The notes beneath the pieces are model-generated. The model made no database searches and was not told the origin of the DNA. It saw only the letters and a program-made list of their open reading frames with translations. Shown piece after piece: positions 17,703-26,167 of a stretch of 64,000 bases of DNA (position 1 is its first letter; every line of letters begins with the position of its first letter). This DNA is from Palleronia abyssalis (GTDB lineage Bacteria > Pseudomonadota > Alphaproteobacteria > Rhodobacterales > Rhodobacteraceae): positions 546,157 to 610,156 of the forward strand of contig NZ_ONZF01000003.1 in the NCBI RefSeq assembly GCF_900302445.1, given 5' to 3'. The translations under genes and the position numbers were made by a program.

Positions 17703-19028
17703 CTACCACCCGATCGCCTCGGGCAACCAGAGCGCCAGCCCGGGAAAGAGGAACACCAGGACCAGGCCGAACAGCTGGATCGCGATGAATGGCAGCACGC
17801 CGCGATAGATCTGCGATGTCTTCACCTCGGGCGGCGCGACCCCTTTCAGAAAGAACAGCGCCCAACCGAAGGGAGGCGTCAGGAAGGACGTCTGAAGGTT
17901 CATGCCCACCAATATTGCGATCCATGCCATGTCGACGCCAGAAGCCAGGAACACCGGCAGAAAAAGCGGCAGTGCGATATACGAAATCTCGATCCATTCC
18001 AGGAAGAACCCCAGCACGAACAGCAGGATCATCAGGAACAGCAGCTGCCCGTTCAGCCCGCCGGGCATGGCGCCGAAGGCATCCTGCACCAGCCGTTCGC
18101 CGCCCAGCCCCCGGAACGCCAGACCGAAGGGCTGCGCGAAGATCAGGATCAGGAAGACCATGGCGGATGTCACGAAGGCCGAACGCACCGTCTCGCGCAG
18201 GGTCGGCCAGTTCAGCCGCCCTGCCAGCGCGGCCAGCACCAGCGCGCCGAAGGCCCCCATCGACGCAGCTTCGGTCGGGGCCGCGACCCCCCCGATGATC
18301 GACCCCAGAACAAGCGCGATCAGCGCGATCGGCGGCAGGACGACCTTCACCAATCGCACCGCCAGATCGCGGCCAGACACCTCGGCGCGCTCTTCGGCCG
18401 GGATGGCCGGAACGCTGTCGGGCGAGACGATGCCCAGGATCAGGATGTAGGCCACGAACAGCCCGGCCAGCATAAGTCCCGGAAACAGCGCCGCGGCAAA
18501 CAGCGTGCCGACACTTTCACCCATGATGTCGGCCAGCAGGATCAGAACAAGGCTTGGCGGGATGATCTGGCCCAGCGTACCCGACGCGCAGATGATCCCC
18601 GCCGCGACGCCCGTGTCGTAACCGCGGCGCAACAGCGGCGACAGCGCGATCAGCCCGACCGTCACGACCGTCGCCCCGACCACGCCCGAGGCCGCGCCCA
18701 TCAGGACGCCGACCAGGATGATGGCCAGCGCCATGCCGCCCCGCAGCCCGCCCATCGCCAGCCCTATGACCTCCAGCAGGTCCTCGGCTATTCGGCTCTT
18801 CTCCAGCATGATGCCCATGAAAATGAACAGTGGCAGCGCCAGCAGCGTGTAGTTCGTCACCACCCCGAAGATGCGCGACGGCATCAGCGTGAACAGCATC
18901 CCCCCGAAGCCCGCGTATCCGAAGGCAAGGCCGGTCACGCCCAGGCAGATTGCCACCGGAACACCCGCCAGAAGCAGCAGGAAGAAGGCGCCGATCATGC
19001 ACAGGGCCAGGATTTCCATCATCGGCAT
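17703..19028 (-). CDS. TRAP transporter large permease DctM
   Basis: 441 residues, about 12 membrane helices, with the DctM motifs GASGVVGATVV, GQIIPPSLVLILLAD and LNLQTSFLTPPFGWALFF-type ending (here NLQTSFLTPPFGWALFFLKG). It is the sodium-coupled membrane channel of a tripartite importer. It follows dctQ closely in the minus-strand order dctP, dctQ, dctM. Confidence 0.93.
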   Translation of the reverse strand: MPMMEILALCMIGAFFLLLLAGVPVAICLGVTGLAFGYAGFGGMLFTLMPSRIFGVVTNYTLLALPLFIFMGIMLEKSRIAEDLLEVIGLAMGGLRGGMALAIILVGVLMGAASGVVGATVVTVGLIALSPLLRRGYDTGVAAGIICASGTLGQIIPPSLVLILLADIMGESVGTLFAAALFPGLMLAGLFVAYILILGIVSPDSVPAIPAEERAEVSGRDLAVRLVKVVLPPIALIALVLGSIIGGVAAPTEAASMGAFGALVLAALAGRLNWPTLRETVRSAFVTSAMVFLILIFAQPFGLAFRGLGGERLVQDAFGAMPGGLNGQLLFLMILLFVLGFFLEWIEISYIALPLFLPVFLASGVDMAWIAILVGMNLQTSFLTPPFGWALFFLKGVAPPEVKTSQIYRGVLPFIAIQLFGLVLVFLFPGLALWLPEAIGW

Positions 19029-19034
19029 TTGGAT

Positions 19035-19553
19035 CTACGCCTCGGTCTTTGGTGTCAGCAGCCGGACGGCCGCCTCGCAGGTCATGGCCAGCGCCTGCAA
19101 TGCAAGCAGGAGGAACGCCACCGGAATGCAGGCTTTCAGAATGTATCTGTGGGTCAGTCCGCCGGGATCGGCGGACCCTTCGCCGATCGAATAGCTCTGC
19201 TCGACAAAGCCGATCGAAAGCCACGCGATGATCAGCGACACGACCACAAGCGCGATGCTGGAGAACAGATCGACCGCCGCCTGCGCCCGCGGCCCCATCC
19301 TGCCGTAATAGATGTCCACGCGGACCTCGCCGCCCTGGTTCAGGCAATAGGACATGCCGAACAGCGCCGAGACCGCCAGCACATGCCATTCCAGTTCCTG
19401 CAGACCGACCGTACCGAAGTTGAACAGGTATCTCCCCAGCACGTTGAACGCCACGAGCAGCACAAGGGCCAGGCCGCTCCACGCGGTGACCTGGCCGATG
19501 ATGCGGACAATGCCTGACGCAATGTCCGCGACCGTTTTCAGAAATACCGTCAC
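19035..19553 (-). CDS. TRAP transporter small permease DctQ
   Basis: 172 residues from a GTG at 19553, four membrane helices, with LQELEWHVLAVSALFGMSY and VRVDIYYGRM, typical of DctQ subunits that work with TakP-type binding proteins. The GTG lies 9 bp after the dctP stop codon and is preceded by AGGGC, so it is preferred over longer in-frame extensions, which would run back through dctP. Confidence 0.85.
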   Translation of the reverse strand: MTVFLKTVADIASGIVRIIGQVTAWSGLALVLLVAFNVLGRYLFNFGTVGLQELEWHVLAVSALFGMSYCLNQGGEVRVDIYYGRMGPRAQAAVDLFSSIALVVVSLIIAWLSIGFVEQSYSIGEGSADPGGLTHRYILKACIPVAFLLLALQALAMTCEAAVRLLTPKTEA

Positions 19554-19561
19554 CTGATGCC

Positions 19562-20638
19562 CTACAGCTCGAACAGGACCTTTTCGGACAGCGCGGCCCA
19601 GGTTTTGTGCTCGGCCATGAAGCCCATGTAACTGTCGTGCACGCGCTGAAGATCGGGGTCGGCGGCGGCGGCATCGGCCAGCACCGTCTCGGTGACGCTC
19701 TTCAACTCGGCGACGACTTCGGGCGGCAGGACGTTGGCGATCACGCCCTGGTTCTCGACCAGGTCGGTCATGGCCTCGCCGTTCACCGCCTCGCTCCAGG
19801 CGTGGCTTTCCAGGTTGCAGGCCGTGGCAGCGGCGGTGACGATCGCCTGCAAGTCCGCCGGCAGGCTGTTCCACGCTTCAAGGCCGATCAGCAGCTCGGT
19901 CGTGTTCGACGGCTCGGCCCAACCGGTGGTATAGTAGTAGGACGCCGCGTTTTGAAGGCCCAGGCGACGATCCTGATAGGGGCCGACGAACTCGGCCGCG
20001 TCGATCACGCCGCGTTCCAGCGCGGGGAAAATCTCGCCGCCCGGCAGCAGCCGGACATCGACGCCAAGCTCGGCATAGACCTTGCCGGCAAGGCCCGGGA
20101 TCCGCATCTTCAGGTCCTGGAAATCCGCGACGCTCTCGATCGGCTCGCGGAACCAGCCGGTCATCTGCACGCCGGTATTCCCCATCGGCAACGCCTTCAG
20201 TCCCAGCGGCGCGTAAAGCTCGTCCCAAAGCTCCATACCGCCGCCGTGGTAAAGCCAGGCGTTCATGCCTTGGAAGTTCATGCCGAAAGGCACGGTGGTG
20301 AAATACTGCGCCGCCGGGATACGGCCTGCCCAGAAATAGGCGTTGGCGGCGTTCATCTGAACCGCCCCGCCCCGCACGGCGTCAAAGCCTTCCAGCGCGG
20401 GGATCAGTTCCCCGGCGGCGAAATGCTGGATCTGCAACCGCCCACCGGACATGGCCGCGACCTTGTCGCAAAAATCGGTCGGGCTGCCGGGACCTTCGAC
20501 ATAGAAGGGCGATCCGGGACCGTAGGCGTTGGTCATGCGCCAGTTGAAGCTGTCCTGGGCGCGGGCGACCGAAGGGGCGGCAAGGGGGGCGGCGGCACCG
20601 GCGACCGCGGCGGTCGTGAGAAACTTTCGTCTGAGCAT
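19562..20638 (-). CDS. TRAP transporter substrate-binding protein, TakP-like
   Basis: 358 residues. The signal region MLRRKFLTTAAVAGAAAPLA has Tat-like features (LRRKF). The mature protein carries LKMRIPGLAGKVYAELGV, PGGEIFPALERGVIDAAEFV, GPYQDRRLG and a YYYTTGW element, all matching the TakP family of alpha-keto-acid/organic-acid TRAP receptors. It binds substrate in the periplasm for DctQM. The true ligand is not known; a 2-oxo acid is the first guess. GAGG lies upstream of the ATG. Confidence 0.88.
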   Translation of the reverse strand: MLRRKFLTTAAVAGAAAPLAAPSVARAQDSFNWRMTNAYGPGSPFYVEGPGSPTDFCDKVAAMSGGRLQIQHFAAGELIPALEGFDAVRGGAVQMNAANAYFWAGRIPAAQYFTTVPFGMNFQGMNAWLYHGGGMELWDELYAPLGLKALPMGNTGVQMTGWFREPIESVADFQDLKMRIPGLAGKVYAELGVDVRLLPGGEIFPALERGVIDAAEFVGPYQDRRLGLQNAASYYYTTGWAEPSNTTELLIGLEAWNSLPADLQAIVTAAATACNLESHAWSEAVNGEAMTDLVENQGVIANVLPPEVVAELKSVTETVLADAAAADPDLQRVHDSYMGFMAEHKTWAALSEKVLFEL

Positions 20639-20740
20639 GGCAGGAACCTCGCTGGCGTGAGTGATGTGCAAGCCCAAGGCTTCACGCCGGATGGCATGAT
20701 GACCAGTTTGCATCGCGCTCCAGACGGGACGACGATCTCT

Positions 20741-20750
20741 TTGTATACGA
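20741..20750. promoter_or_regulatory. Candidate GntR operator upstream of dctP
   Basis: TTGTATACGA lies about 100 bp upstream of the dctP start, with the GTATAC palindrome at 20743-20748. FadR/FCD-type GntR proteins commonly bind GTATAC-centred palindromes. The GntR-FCD gene at the far end of this transporter operon is the obvious candidate regulator. Confidence 0.45.
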
Positions 20751-20816
20751 TTTGGTCGCGACGGGCCTAAACTGTCCACAATTAATGCGCTTTGAGAAGG
20801 CGTCAGCGCCGGACGG

Positions 20817-21716
20817 TTACGGTCCCAACCCCTCGACCAGCGCATCGAAGACAAGGCGTAGACGGCGGGACCGGGCGATGTCGCGATGGGCAGCCAACCA
20901 GACCGGAAAGCCGATCGGCCCGAACCCCGGCAGCGCGCGCACGACGTGCGGGTCGTTGTCACCGATGCGATCGTCGATGACACCGATCCCCATGCCGCGG
21001 CGGACCATTTCCCACATCACGGTGAAATTCCGGCAACGATAAGGAAAATTCGCCCCGGTCAACGCGAACCCGCTGTCGTTCAGCAGGTGCATCAGGCTGC
21101 CCTGATCGTCGATCTCGATGAACTCGGCGTCGGAAAATTCCGCCGCCGTCCCGCGCCGTCCCACCCGATCAAGGTATTCCGGCGCGGCATACAGGCGGGC
21201 CGAAGCGTCGCGGACCTTCCTTGCGATCAGGTCGGGCGCGGTGGGCCGGACGTTGCGCACCGCGATGTCCGCCTCGCGGCGTGACAGGTCGGACAGGTCG
21301 TTCGAGACCACAATATCTATGCGGATGCGTGGCTCGGCCCGGTGCAGCCTTTCCAGGATCGGCGGCAGAAGATACGCCGCATAGGCGTCCGAAGCGGAAA
21401 TCGCCACTTCCCCTTCCAACGCCTCGGTCTGGCCCCACGCAGCCAGCGACAGGGCACGGGCCCCATCGCCCATCGCCCTCGCATGCTCCAGAAGTTCGTG
21501 CCCGATGGGGGACAGCCGCAAACCCCGGCCCGTACGTTCGAACAACGCGACCCCCAGTTCGGCCTCCAATGCCTCGACCTGGCGGCCCAGCGTAGGCTGC
21601 GACATCCCCAGCGCGCGTGCCGCAGCCGACAGCGACCCCTCCTCGGCCGTCACCAGAAAGGCGCGGACACGGGTCCAGTCGAACGTGACGCTGCGCCAAT
21701 CCATACGGATATGCAT
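20817..21716 (-). CDS. LysR-family transcriptional regulator
   Basis: 299 residues: an N-terminal winged helix (LSAAARALGMSQPTLGRQVEALE) and a periplasmic-binding-like effector domain. A second ATG at 21704 would shorten it by four residues and is equally likely. It is divergent from the DUF4386 gene, with an 89-bp spacer, and probably controls that gene and itself. Its end lies 178 bp from the TRAP operon promoter. Confidence 0.9.
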   Translation of the reverse strand: MHIRMDWRSVTFDWTRVRAFLVTAEEGSLSAAARALGMSQPTLGRQVEALEAELGVALFERTGRGLRLSPIGHELLEHARAMGDGARALSLAAWGQTEALEGEVAISASDAYAAYLLPPILERLHRAEPRIRIDIVVSNDLSDLSRREADIAVRNVRPTAPDLIARKVRDASARLYAAPEYLDRVGRRGTAAEFSDAEFIEIDDQGSLMHLLNDSGFALTGANFPYRCRNFTVMWEMVRRGMGIGVIDDRIGDNDPHVVRALPGFGPIGFPVWLAAHRDIARSRRLRLVFDALVEGLGP

Positions 21717-21805
21717 ACCAGTTCGCAGGATTCAATTCATTCTCTACGCAAACGTATGGGAGTAGATCGCGGCCATCCCAACCCCATCCCGAAAGGCGGC
21801 CCCAT

Positions 21806-22534
21806 ATGCACCCGTTCCAGGACCCCACTTCCCGCAGTTATGCCCGCATGACCGGCGGACTTTACCTCGTCATCGCGATCGCCGGCGGCTTCTCCATTCT
21901 CTACGTGCCCGGCGCACTGAATGTGGGCGGCGATCCCGTGGCGACATTCGCCAACATCGCGGACCGCCGTGGCCTTTTCCACGCAGGGATCGCGGGCGAC
22001 GTGGTGATGATGACGGCCGAGATCCTCGTTTCCGCCATGCTCTATTTCATGTTTCGCAAGGTGAGCCCGACATTGTCGCTCGCCGCCTCTTACGCGCGGG
22101 TGCTGATGGTCGCCGTAATGGCGGCGATGCTGTTCTTCCACGCGGCCGCGCTTGCCTTGGCCGACGGGACCGTGCCGCTGGACAGCTTCTCCGCGGCGCA
22201 ACGGATCGAACTGGCTGGCCTCATGCGCCATGTCCACGATGCCGGGGTGTGGATCTGGCAGGTCTTCTTCTGGCTGCACCTGATCCTGCTGGGGACGCTC
22301 GTCGCGCGCTCAGGGGTGTATCCCCGGCTTCTGGGCGCGGGGCTGGTCGTTGGTGGCTTTGGCTATCTGGTCGACAGCGTGCAGATGTTCGCCCTGCCCG
22401 AGGCCACCCTGCTGGCAAGCCTGAAGGTCGTGCTGCTGCTGATCGTAACGATGGCCGAGATCGGCTTCGCCATGTGGATGCTGATCCGCGGCCCGCGCAG
22501 CCCCCGCCAAGGGATGGTCCCCGAGCCGGCCTGA
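21806..22534 (+). CDS. DUF4386-family membrane protein
   Basis: 242 residues with about six hydrophobic helices and the start YARMTGGLYLVIAIAGGFS, typical of DUF4386 proteins. The biochemical role is unknown. It is expected in the inner membrane. It is divergent from a LysR regulator that may control it. Confidence 0.8.
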   Translation: MHPFQDPTSRSYARMTGGLYLVIAIAGGFSILYVPGALNVGGDPVATFANIADRRGLFHAGIAGDVVMMTAEILVSAMLYFMFRKVSPTLSLAASYARVLMVAVMAAMLFFHAAALALADGTVPLDSFSAAQRIELAGLMRHVHDAGVWIWQVFFWLHLILLGTLVARSGVYPRLLGAGLVVGGFGYLVDSVQMFALPEATLLASLKVVLLLIVTMAEIGFAMWMLIRGPRSPRQGMVPEPA

Positions 22535-23109
22535 CGCCCCTGATCAGAACCGGTTTGCGGGGAGCTGTCCCCGCCCTCCGCCGGCGGGGCAACCGGCCGC
22601 CGCGCATGGTTGCCTGAGGCGTGTGCAGCATCTGTTTGGACATGTCGAAGATGGCATCGCGCGCCGCGCGGACCTCGGCATAGGCGTCCACGGCGTGCGG
22701 CCCCCCAGACGGATGTTCTACGCGGTCAGCCCGGCGACCGCGCTTTCCCGGGCCGGGTCCTCGCGCTCATCGGTGCCGTGATCACGGCTCACGAACACCC
22801 TGTAGGCATCGGGCTTCGGCAGGTTCGTCAGCAACGATGCGTAGAGCTCGCGGGCCCGAGCCGCCCGGGAAACCGCACGATACTGCAATCGCTCACCGCA
22901 GGATACATTGGGGCGACAGCGCCGGTACGCCCCCCCCGCCTACCGTGCCCGACCCGCTTCCGGCAACTATGAGAACGCCGCACCCACGCTCGCTGCCATA
23001 ATTGTTGGTCGGAACGGGATCACGCTTCGGCCAGATCGACGCCCCGCCCTGAAAAACGCACTGACAGGATGGGACGCTCCGTCAAGCCTTCTAGCCAGTC
23101 CAGAGCGGC
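22535..23109. other. 575-bp stretch without an intact gene; possible remnant on minus strand
   Basis: No complete gene is visible. On the minus strand a frame open from about 22926 to a TAG at 22718-22720 encodes some 70 residues of protein-like sequence, including RARELYASLLTNLPKPDAYR, but has no good start codon. A run of eight C (22930-22937) lies just at its open end and could mark a frameshift. It is not recognised. The rest shows nothing that can be supported. Confidence 0.4.
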
Positions 23110-24660
23110 TCAGCCTTTGCCGTCCTTCGCCGCGCCTGTATCGAGATTGACGCCCAGGCTGTCCCCCAGCTTCTTCATCGCGGGCAGGCTGACCGCCATG
23201 TCCAGGATCGCATCCACCGTCTGGTTCACGGGCGAGGCCGGCCGCTCCCCCGCCGCGCCCCGGTCCAGCCCGGTGATGTGGTTGATGGAGATGCCCGATA
23301 TCTTCTCGGCCGGCTTGACCATCTCGCCGATGATCGCGGGCATCGCGGCCAGGCGCGCCTTCTCCAGCTCCATCGCCGTCAGCGCCTCGGACCGGTTGTT
23401 CTCGGCCGCGATCCGGGCGCCCTCGGCCTCCGCCTCGGCCAGCTTGCGCAGCTTCATCGTCTCGGCGGCTTCGCGGTCGATCTCGGCGCGGGCGCCGGCC
23501 ACCTCCCGGTCGGACCTGGCCCGGCGCGAGGCGCGCAACGCCTCGGTCTCGGCCTCCTGCTCGGCGGCGACCTGCGCCAGCCGCTTGCGCCGCTCGGCCT
23601 CGGCCATCGCGCGCAGGGTCTGCAATGCCTCCTCGGCCTCGACCAGCGCCGACCGGGCCGAGGTCGCCTCGGCCTTGGCCTGCGTCTCTTCGCGGCTCTT
23701 GGCGGCGGTCTGGATCACCCGATCCTGCTCGGCCATGTCCAGCGCTCGCAGCTGGGCGATCTCGGCCTCGCGGATCGCCAGTTCGCGCCCGATATTGGCC
23801 GACTGGATCTGCTGCTCCATGCGGATGCGGGCCTGGGCGGCCTCCTGCTCGGCCTCGGCCTTGCGGCGGGCGACCTCGGTCAGCTGGGCGGCCAGCAACG
23901 TCTCGATCTCCTGGGTCTGGGCGATCTCGGCCCGGCGCTGCTCCAGCTCGATTTCCAGTTTGCGGCGGTTGCTTTCGACCTCGGCGCGGCGCACGGCGAC
24001 CTGGCTCTCGCCCTCGATCTCGGCGCGCTCGCGCTTGGACTTGGCGATCACCTCGGCCAGCTTGCGCATCCCCACCGCGTTGAAGGCGTTGTTCTCGTCC
24101 AGCGCGCGAAACGGGGTCTGGTCGAAAGCAGTCAGCGACACGCTGTCGATCTGCAAACCGTATCGCGCCAGAACCTCGCCCAGCGCATCGCGTACCGCGC
24201 GGACGAAGCCCGCGCGATCCTCGTGCAGCTCGTCCATGCTGCGCTGGGCGGCCACGGCACGCAGCGCGTCGATCATCATCCCGTCGATCAGATCCTTCAG
24301 CTGGTCAGGCTGGAAGGTCCGCTTGCCCAGGGTTTGCGAGGCCCGCGCGATCGCGTCCGTCTCGGGGATGACCGAGGCATAGAACTCCGCGCCTACGTCA
24401 ATGCGCATCCGGTCATGGGTGATCAACGACGCCTCGCCCATGCGCGAGACATGCATGCGGATCGTCTGCATGTTGACCCGGGCGATCTCGTGGAAGAACG
24501 GGATCGCCAGCACCCCCCCGTCCGCCACGACCTTGCGCCCGCCCACGCCGGTGCGCACCAGCGCCACCTCGTTGGTCGCCCGCTCGTAGACCCACGCGGC
24601 CAGCCCGATCACCCCCGCGATGACGATCAGTCCCAAAACGATCCAGCCCAAAGCGCTCAT
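23110..24660 (-). CDS. Flotillin-like (SPFH/YqiK-type) membrane scaffold protein
   Basis: 516 residues: one N-terminal membrane helix (about 5-25), an SPFH/Band 7 domain (about 30-210), then a long alanine/glutamate-rich coiled coil (about 210-450). The C-terminus has NHITGLDRG and VDAILDMAVSLPAMKKLG. Flotillins organise membrane microdomains. It lies 28 bp behind an aldehyde dehydrogenase gene on the same strand, so it may be the last gene of the Liv operon, though a separate promoter is possible. Confidence 0.88.
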   Translation of the reverse strand: MSALGWIVLGLIVIAGVIGLAAWVYERATNEVALVRTGVGGRKVVADGGVLAIPFFHEIARVNMQTIRMHVSRMGEASLITHDRMRIDVGAEFYASVIPETDAIARASQTLGKRTFQPDQLKDLIDGMMIDALRAVAAQRSMDELHEDRAGFVRAVRDALGEVLARYGLQIDSVSLTAFDQTPFRALDENNAFNAVGMRKLAEVIAKSKRERAEIEGESQVAVRRAEVESNRRKLEIELEQRRAEIAQTQEIETLLAAQLTEVARRKAEAEQEAAQARIRMEQQIQSANIGRELAIREAEIAQLRALDMAEQDRVIQTAAKSREETQAKAEATSARSALVEAEEALQTLRAMAEAERRKRLAQVAAEQEAETEALRASRRARSDREVAGARAEIDREAAETMKLRKLAEAEAEGARIAAENNRSEALTAMELEKARLAAMPAIIGEMVKPAEKISGISINHITGLDRGAAGERPASPVNQTVDAILDMAVSLPAMKKLGDSLGVNLDTGAAKDGKG

Positions 24661-24688
24661 CCCGGTTCTCCTCCCCTATATCCCACGC

Positions 24689-26164
24689 TCAGAAGACCGG
24701 CGGGAAATGGCGCCCGCCGCGATCCAGCGTGATCCACCGCAGCTCGGTGAACGCATCCAGCGACCAGCGCCCGCCATAGCGCCCGATCCCGCTGGCCTTC
24801 ACGCCGCCAAACGGCACATGCGGCTCGTCGTTGATGTTCTGGCAGTTCACATGGGCGATCCCGGTCTCCAGCCGTTGCGCGATACCCAGCGCACGCTGCT
24901 CGTCGCGGCTCCAGACGGCGCCCGTCAGACCGTATTCTGTGTCGTTGTTCAGCGCGATGGCCTCGTCATCGGTGCGGAACGGCAAGGCCACGACGACCGG
25001 CCCGAAGGTCTCGTCGTGCCAGATGTCCATGGACCGGTCGACATGGGTCAGCACCGTAGGTTCTACGAAATTGTCCCACGCATGGCCGCCCAGCTCGACC
25101 CGCGCGCCCTTTCCCACCGCGTCGTCGATCAACGCCTTGACGCGGATGGCCTGCCGCGTGTTCACCAGCGGCCCGATCACGTTGTCCTTGTCGTCCGTGG
25201 GCCCGGTCTTCAGCTTGCGCGCCCGGTCCAGGAACCGGCCCATGAAGTCGTCCCACACCCCCTCGTGGATCAGCAGCTTCTCGGTCGACATGCAGACCTG
25301 GCCCTGGTGCATGAAACTGCCGAAATTCGCGGCGCGTGCGGCGGCGTCCAGATCGGCATCCTCCAGCACGATCATCGAATCCTTGCCGCCCAGCTCGACG
25401 CAGGCCTTCTTCAGATGCGCCCCGCATTTCGCCGCGATATGGCGCCCCACGGCGGTCGAGCCGGTGAAGCTGACGGCCTTCACATCCGGGTTCTCGATCA
25501 TCTCGTCGCCTACCTCGGACACGCTTTCGCGCGAGCAGGTGACGACGTTGAACACCCCCGGCGGGACGCCCGCCTCGTCCAGGATTTCGGCGAAGTAAAG
25601 GCCCCCGGCATAAGGCGTGTCCTCGGACGGCTTCAGCACCACCGTGTTGCCCGCGGCCAATGCGGCGGCAAACCCGCGAGAGGTCAGGATCCCCGGCATG
25701 TTCCAGGGCGAGATGACGGACACCACCCCCATCGGCACCCGCTGCGCCATCATCAGCTTGCCATGCTCGCTGGGCAGGACCTCGCCCGTGTTCTGATAAC
25801 AAAGGGCCGCTGCCGACCGGAACACCTCGCCGACATAGCCGGCCTCGAACATGCCCTTGCCCAGCCAGCCGCCCCCTTCGGCCACGGCGGCGGCGACGAA
25901 ATCGTCCTTCCTCTTCTCCCACACCTCGGCGATCCGGTGCAGCGCGGCGGCGCGGTGGTGGAAGGGCTGCGCCGCCCAGGCGGGAAACGCTTTCTTGGCG
26001 GCGGCGATGGCGCGGCGCACATCCTCGACCGACCCGTCGGGCATATGCGCGTAAAGCGAATTATCCGACGGGTTGAGGTCGTCGAAGCTGCGCGCGGCAG
26101 GCACCCACGCGCCGTCGATATAGTTGCCGCGGATGGTCGGGCGGGCCTTCATCTGATCAAGCAT
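24689..26164 (-). CDS. NAD(P)-dependent aldehyde dehydrogenase (benzaldehyde/vanillin type)
   Basis: 491 residues, ALDH superfamily. The active-site elements are present: SPWNMPG, FTGSTAVGR, the general-base motif ELGGKDS and the nucleophile in GQVCMSTEK. The C-terminal HVNCQNINDEPHVPFGGVKA resembles benzaldehyde and vanillin dehydrogenases. It lies 3 bp downstream of livF and belongs to the same operon as a second aldehyde dehydrogenase, suggesting oxidation of an imported or derived aldehyde. Confidence 0.88.
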   Translation of the reverse strand: MLDQMKARPTIRGNYIDGAWVPAARSFDDLNPSDNSLYAHMPDGSVEDVRRAIAAAKKAFPAWAAQPFHHRAAALHRIAEVWEKRKDDFVAAAVAEGGGWLGKGMFEAGYVGEVFRSAAALCYQNTGEVLPSEHGKLMMAQRVPMGVVSVISPWNMPGILTSRGFAAALAAGNTVVLKPSEDTPYAGGLYFAEILDEAGVPPGVFNVVTCSRESVSEVGDEMIENPDVKAVSFTGSTAVGRHIAAKCGAHLKKACVELGGKDSMIVLEDADLDAAARAANFGSFMHQGQVCMSTEKLLIHEGVWDDFMGRFLDRARKLKTGPTDDKDNVIGPLVNTRQAIRVKALIDDAVGKGARVELGGHAWDNFVEPTVLTHVDRSMDIWHDETFGPVVVALPFRTDDEAIALNNDTEYGLTGAVWSRDEQRALGIAQRLETGIAHVNCQNINDEPHVPFGGVKASGIGRYGGRWSLDAFTELRWITLDRGGRHFPPVF

Positions 26165-26167
26165 GTC

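Noticed and set aside
21702..21716. Possible LysR box overlapping the LysR start (ATACGGATATGCATACC)
   Set aside because: It is only a partial palindrome inside the coding start region, too weak to call.
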